DNA of 64,000 nucleotides. Source: Pseudorhodoferax sp. Leaf274. GTDB taxonomy: Bacteria; Pseudomonadota; Gammaproteobacteria; Burkholderiales; Burkholderiaceae_C. Made by a program: the position numbers and the translations under genes. The stretch lies in assembly GCF_001422445.1 (NCBI RefSeq), contig NZ_LMNA01000003.1, positions 203,012 through 267,011 of the forward strand. Direction: 5' to 3'. Of this stretch, positions 63,942-64,000 are shown piece by piece; positions within the stretch are counted from its first letter, which is position 1; each line of letters begins with the position of its first letter. A model generated the notes under the pieces. It did not search any database, was not told the DNA's origin, and was given only the letters and a program-made list of their open reading frames with translations.

Positions 63942-64000
63942 ATGTCCTCCCTTGCTTCTTCGCCGCACGCGGCCGTGCCGTCGCGCCCGCATGGCCGCTC
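63942..64000 (+). CDS. Start of the second permease gene (DppC family expected), cut by window edge
   Basis: Only 19 complete codons are visible (MSSLASSPHAAVPSRPHGR). The position, 26 bases behind the DppB-type gene, is where the DppC-type partner is expected, and those proteins often have such a Ser/Pro-rich cytoplasmic start. Family assignment rests on context only. Confidence 0.55.
   Translation, partial: MSSLASSPHAAVPSRPHGR

Overview
This window is a high-GC bacterial chromosome segment. The gene set points to a betaproteobacterium, most likely of the family Comamonadaceae (Acidovorax/Variovorax/Ramlibacter type). Supporting signs are two Bug/TctC-type periplasmic binding proteins, an Ohr/OhrR pair, a second-copy infA, a DUF3717-DUF1289 protein, a chromosomal ParB-like protein and dispersed palindromic repeats of a kind I associate with that family. 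No rRNA, tRNA or CRISPR array was seen. Most genes are housekeeping or metabolic, closely packed, in short co-directional runs on both strands.

Layout, left to right. 1-134 is the start of an IS110-family transposase cut by the window edge. 329-7031 holds a Bug-type binding protein, purT, an MscS-type channel and a LysR regulator divergent from D-tartrate dehydratase (tarD) plus an exported alpha/beta hydrolase. 7044-13266 (minus) carries a small membrane protein, a GGDEF cyclase, AMP nucleosidase, glutathione reductase and an acyl-CoA synthetase. 13339-16459 (plus) carries pgpA-pncC, the ohrR/ohr peroxide module and a SrkA-like kinase. 16498-21976 holds a PEP-CTERM protein, a Gly/Val-rich lipoprotein, htpG with a clear heat-shock promoter, aqpZ, an RluF-like pseudouridine synthase and infA.

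22103-26919 is the main accessory region: a sigma-54 promoter, a type IV major pilin, a UUCG-loop terminator, a PglL-like O-oligosaccharyltransferase, a TfpX/TfpZ pilin accessory protein and a second PglL-like protein. Base composition drops inside the pilin gene and recovers inside the second ligase gene. This looks like an exchanged pilin-plus-modification cassette joined into conserved ends.

26892-37434 returns to housekeeping genes: moaC, a BepA-like metalloprotease, terC under a recognisable yybP-ykoY manganese riboswitch, yaeQ, purB, a GST, a ferritin-like protein, a degenerate HD-GYP protein and rfaE2. Between the GST and the ferritin-like gene lies a non-coding stretch that can fold into a three-way junction. 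36841-44050 is a TetR-controlled RND efflux operon with a rhombosortase gene at its 3' end. The adaptor gene of this operon contains an in-frame copy of the dispersed repeat.

44132-53382 contains a large lipoprotein with Ig-like domains and a Ycf48/BNR-type propeller, a ParB-like protein, a gamma-glutamylcyclotransferase-like protein, a dead and shortened sigma-54 activator domain, an unrecognised 541-residue protein divergent from a class A beta-lactamase, and a flippase-like membrane protein. A short inverted-repeat element follows at 53386-53612. 53609-58245 carries two glycosyltransferases and a two-component system. 58294-64000 holds a calcium-loop-containing GlpQ-like lipoprotein, a small exported protein, a second Bug protein and the start of a Tat-exported peptide-type ABC transporter operon that runs off the right edge.
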